A stretch of DNA of 64,000 bases. Origin: Serpula lacrymans var. lacrymans S7.9. Its lineage: Eukaryota > Basidiomycota > Agaricomycetes > Boletales > Serpulaceae. Shown piece by piece: positions 61,832-64,000 of this stretch (positions within the stretch are counted from its first letter, which is position 1; every line of letters begins with the position of its first letter). The stretch lies in NCBI RefSeq assembly GCF_000218685.1, contig NW_006763299.1, positions 310,001 through 374,000 on the forward strand, in the 5' to 3' direction. The position numbers were made by a program, and so were the translations under genes. Below the pieces are notes generated by a model. The model saw only the letters and a program-made list of their open reading frames with translations. It searched no databases and was not told the DNA's origin.

Positions 61832-63467
61832 TCAATGTGACAGTAATAGACGAGTGTGTTGAGTTAAGAAAAGCGTGGCATTAATTTGACTCCCGATGCT
61901 CTCAAAGCAGTTGCCCACTGTCTGCTTAGCGCATTTGGTTAATTTAGCTTGAACACTGAAACTTGCTATCTGGTGAATCAGATGGTGCAGGCGCTTGCAG
62001 ATCGACGAAGGGTTTTGGAGGGGGGTGCTGAGAATGATGTGAGACATGTATGGTATGCCTAAGAATAAACTGGACTGACCCAAATCCAGAACGTGTGTCG
62101 AATGAAAAGCCGTGCTTTGTAGGTGTCTATGTTTGCCCTGGGGAGATATATCGCATGTACTGGGAAAATCTAGGGACTGTACAACATCAACTTGGACGTC
62201 GATATCTAGTGGACGTTGATATCTCCTTAGGGTGACGGATTGGGGATTGTTTGCGATAGGTAACACATCCTGATTGAAGAGTGTTCCAAGACCAACACGT
62301 ACGATGATGAGAAGTGGAGTCGCTGTCTACCATGCTCAAGCTTTTAATCCAGTGAACACTGCAAACTTCAGAGAGAACTCACGTTCACTTGTACGGCTAC
62401 CCCAGTCGCTAGTACACCTGCCACGTTACCAGCAAGGTACAGACAAACCAAGACGAGTGTGCAGCCCGTTATTAAAGCCCCCGACTCTATCACGATTAAC
62501 GCGATACCTATGTAATCTGGGCCAGTTATAGCAAAAGTCTTTTTGCCTACTTGATAGAGACGATATGCAATGCTGCCTGTCAGACCAAAATTTATGAAAA
62601 AACCTAATGTCCAGCCTGATAACATGAATGCTTTGAAGTAATGCGACGGTAAATATGAAACTTGAGGAGTTGCAGGTTGAGAAAGATAGAATGCAGCTGT
62701 GCAAGCACAGACTAAGAAATATTAGGCCGAGTTTTACTTTCATGAAGGACAATGCCTACTTATATCGACCACCAAAGTAATTATCTGGGACCACTTTGTA
62801 AGAGGGATGAAAACCAAAATCAAAAATAATCTCACCGGTAATATGCATACCTTCCATCGATGACTGAATACTACGTACAACCTCCATATCTAAACGAGTG
62901 CGAGTGAATCAGTTTGGCTATGCATGTACCTACGGCTCCTTACCAACAACAAGTATTGCACCACTGCCTGGATAAAAAAGGGATTTGAGGCCAATATTCG
63001 GATGTATATGACAACACCCAACTAACATTCACAATATAGAACGTGAAATTGGCGACAAGTAAAGGGTTAAACATAAGATACGCGTCTTCTGTTTCAGGCT
63101 GGGACGCAATGATCGGGTCGGTGAATGCTTGGAGCAGCTGTAAGAACGATAGGATTGCATGTGCAGTGGCTGTTGTAAATAAAATGATGCTTGCAATGAG
63201 GAGTATTCTGCTCGAACTTCTGAGGAAATGGGGATCAATCAATATTACATCCTTTGGTTGAAAGCTTTGAACACAGTTTACTTGCGACGTTGCTCCCCGT
63301 GCCGTTTCAATAGCATGAAAAAACAACAACAGAAAAGCACAAAACTAGATTCGCGGTGATAATTAGGCTGGCGTTTTCAGGTGAATTAAGTATAATTACT
63401 TAGCACCTGACAAGAGATCACATGCTTAATAGGAAATTAGAGAGGAATAACAAACTTACCATATGAA
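61832..63467 (-). CDS. 7TM-type basidiomycete membrane protein, N-terminus unresolved
   Basis: Eight exons are well supported: complement of 61832-62326, 62383-62711, 62760-62784, 62851-62889, 62944-62967, 63027-63219, 63282-63344, and probably an 8-nt exon 63460-63467. The product resembles a large mushroom family of predicted seven-helix proteins of unknown function: VLFCCCFFMLLKRHGEQRRK, ILFTTATAHAILSFLQLL, NFTFYIVNAVVQYLLL, IWRLYVVFSHRWK, FKAFMLSGWTLGFFINFGL, an IGIALIVIESGALITG helix and TPLLIIVRVGLGT before a hydrophilic tail of about 145 residues. The start codon was not found; first exons may lie at 63470-64000 or past the window edge. The long tail is open but unlike membrane-protein sequence, and could be partly intronic. 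Exons of 24, 25 and 39 nt are needed to join the helices. Confidence 0.65.
62194..62224. repeat. Two 14-bp direct repeats, GGACGTYGATATCT
   Basis: Copies at 62194-62207 and 62211-62224 differ at one base (C/T) and are separated by three bases. They lie in the tail-coding exon of the 7TM-type gene; the 17-bp period does not preserve frame. Confidence 0.6.
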
Positions 63468-64000
63468 CTACATTCTATCCATGTAGATGTCAAGGTGACT
63501 GAGCAATCGGGGGTTCAGCCATTGCGACGATCGACAATGTATAGCCTACAAGTTTGAGGAAATCGGTACAACATGTCAGCTTTATACATCTGTGAGTTGC
63601 ACTGCCCAATTAACACATATTTCTGGGCAGCATGTTTTTACTGGAATGTTACCTTGATTAGGCTGAGTCGAGGCAGGTGTCATGCAAGGTGTCGATAAAC
63701 GTAGAGGACTAATTCTTTTCGAGTAACTCGGCCATTTATTACATCATCGGGCGTTTATAAAACACTGTAAACATATTTGCAGGTCTTGGAAACCGATATT
63801 AAGGAAGGTCTTACCGCTATCGTATTTGCTTGGTGGAGGTGGGACGCAGAAGATGCTGTATATCGCACCCAGTCCATGCTGTATGTCACAAATAGGTCTT
63901 GCATTTGGCTAGCAACCCTCACCGGTGCTCGCTGCCATAGTCGTGGAGCTTCCAAATCGTGTTTTTACGGACAAACTACTGGATATGCAGCGAGAGGACC
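63468..64000. other. Right edge, unresolved
   Basis: This stretch should contain the 5' end of the 7TM-type gene. On the - strand, 63786-63960 shows an ATG-led segment with plausible donor and acceptor sites and a Pro-rich open frame, but it could equally be the start of a separate gene continuing past the window. I make no call. Confidence 0.3.

Noticed and set aside
63755..63955. ORF at the right edge as a separate gene
   Set aside because: It may be a first exon of the 7TM-type gene or of a gene outside the window, and the frame cannot be decided from this sequence.

Overview
This 64 kb window is eukaryotic nuclear DNA. Every recognisable gene is broken by many short introns (mostly 40-70 nt, GT-AG with a few GC-AG, branch sites close to CTNAY), genes sit on both strands, and protein sequences point to a mushroom-type basidiomycete (Agaricomycetes): DUF6533-type and 7TM-type membrane proteins, a fungal M50B-like peptidase, a Zn2Cys6 regulator, and two families that look basidiomycete-specific. 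No prokaryotic, CRISPR, rRNA, tRNA or transposon feature was found. Exon models were assembled by hand from the bases; nearly all join to an open frame with consistent phases.

Layout. 0-5 kb: C-terminal exons of an unknown + strand gene (1407-2749), then an uncharacterised fungal protein (2927-4388, -). 5-13 kb: LEO1 (Paf1 complex), an ataxin-10 homologue, the V-ATPase assembly factor VMA12, and a BRAP2/ETP1-type RING ligase. 13-19 kb: a DUF6533-type membrane protein, a gene-poor 3.2 kb stretch with a tandem duplication, and an orphan basic/coiled-coil protein. 20-24 kb: the Fe-S scaffold NBP35 and the cell-wall-integrity MAP kinase MPK1/SLT2, the latter split by microexons as small as 5 nt. 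24-33 kb: symplekin/PTA1, V-ATPase subunit G (VMA10), and a Zn2Cys6 transcription factor. 33-36 kb: ribosomal proteins P2 and S15, head to head. 36-43 kb: a LIM-RhoGAP protein (RGA1 type) and a small orphan. 43-50 kb: an SLC35F transporter, U2AF large subunit, and FIS1. 50-58 kb: M50B-like peptidase, histone H2A.Z, and an F-BAR/DEP/RhoGAP protein (RGD2 type). 57-64 kb: mitoribosomal protein mL44, carboxypeptidase S (CPS1), and a 7TM-type membrane protein.

Functionally the window is mostly housekeeping: transcription and RNA processing (LEO1, symplekin, U2AF, H2A.Z), translation (P2, S15, mL44), V-ATPase (VMA12, VMA10), Fe-S assembly, mitochondrial fission, and Rho/MAPK polarity and cell-wall signalling (MPK1 and two RhoGAP proteins). 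Adjacent genes are often divergent with short shared upstream regions (150-490 bp) or convergent with close 3' ends, so much of the intergenic DNA is probably bidirectional promoter. The most notable signals are gene-structural: coding microexons, about six GC-AG introns, start-codon-only first coding exons, and a hairpin with a U-tract loop inside the first intron of the gene for the U-tract-binding factor U2AF.
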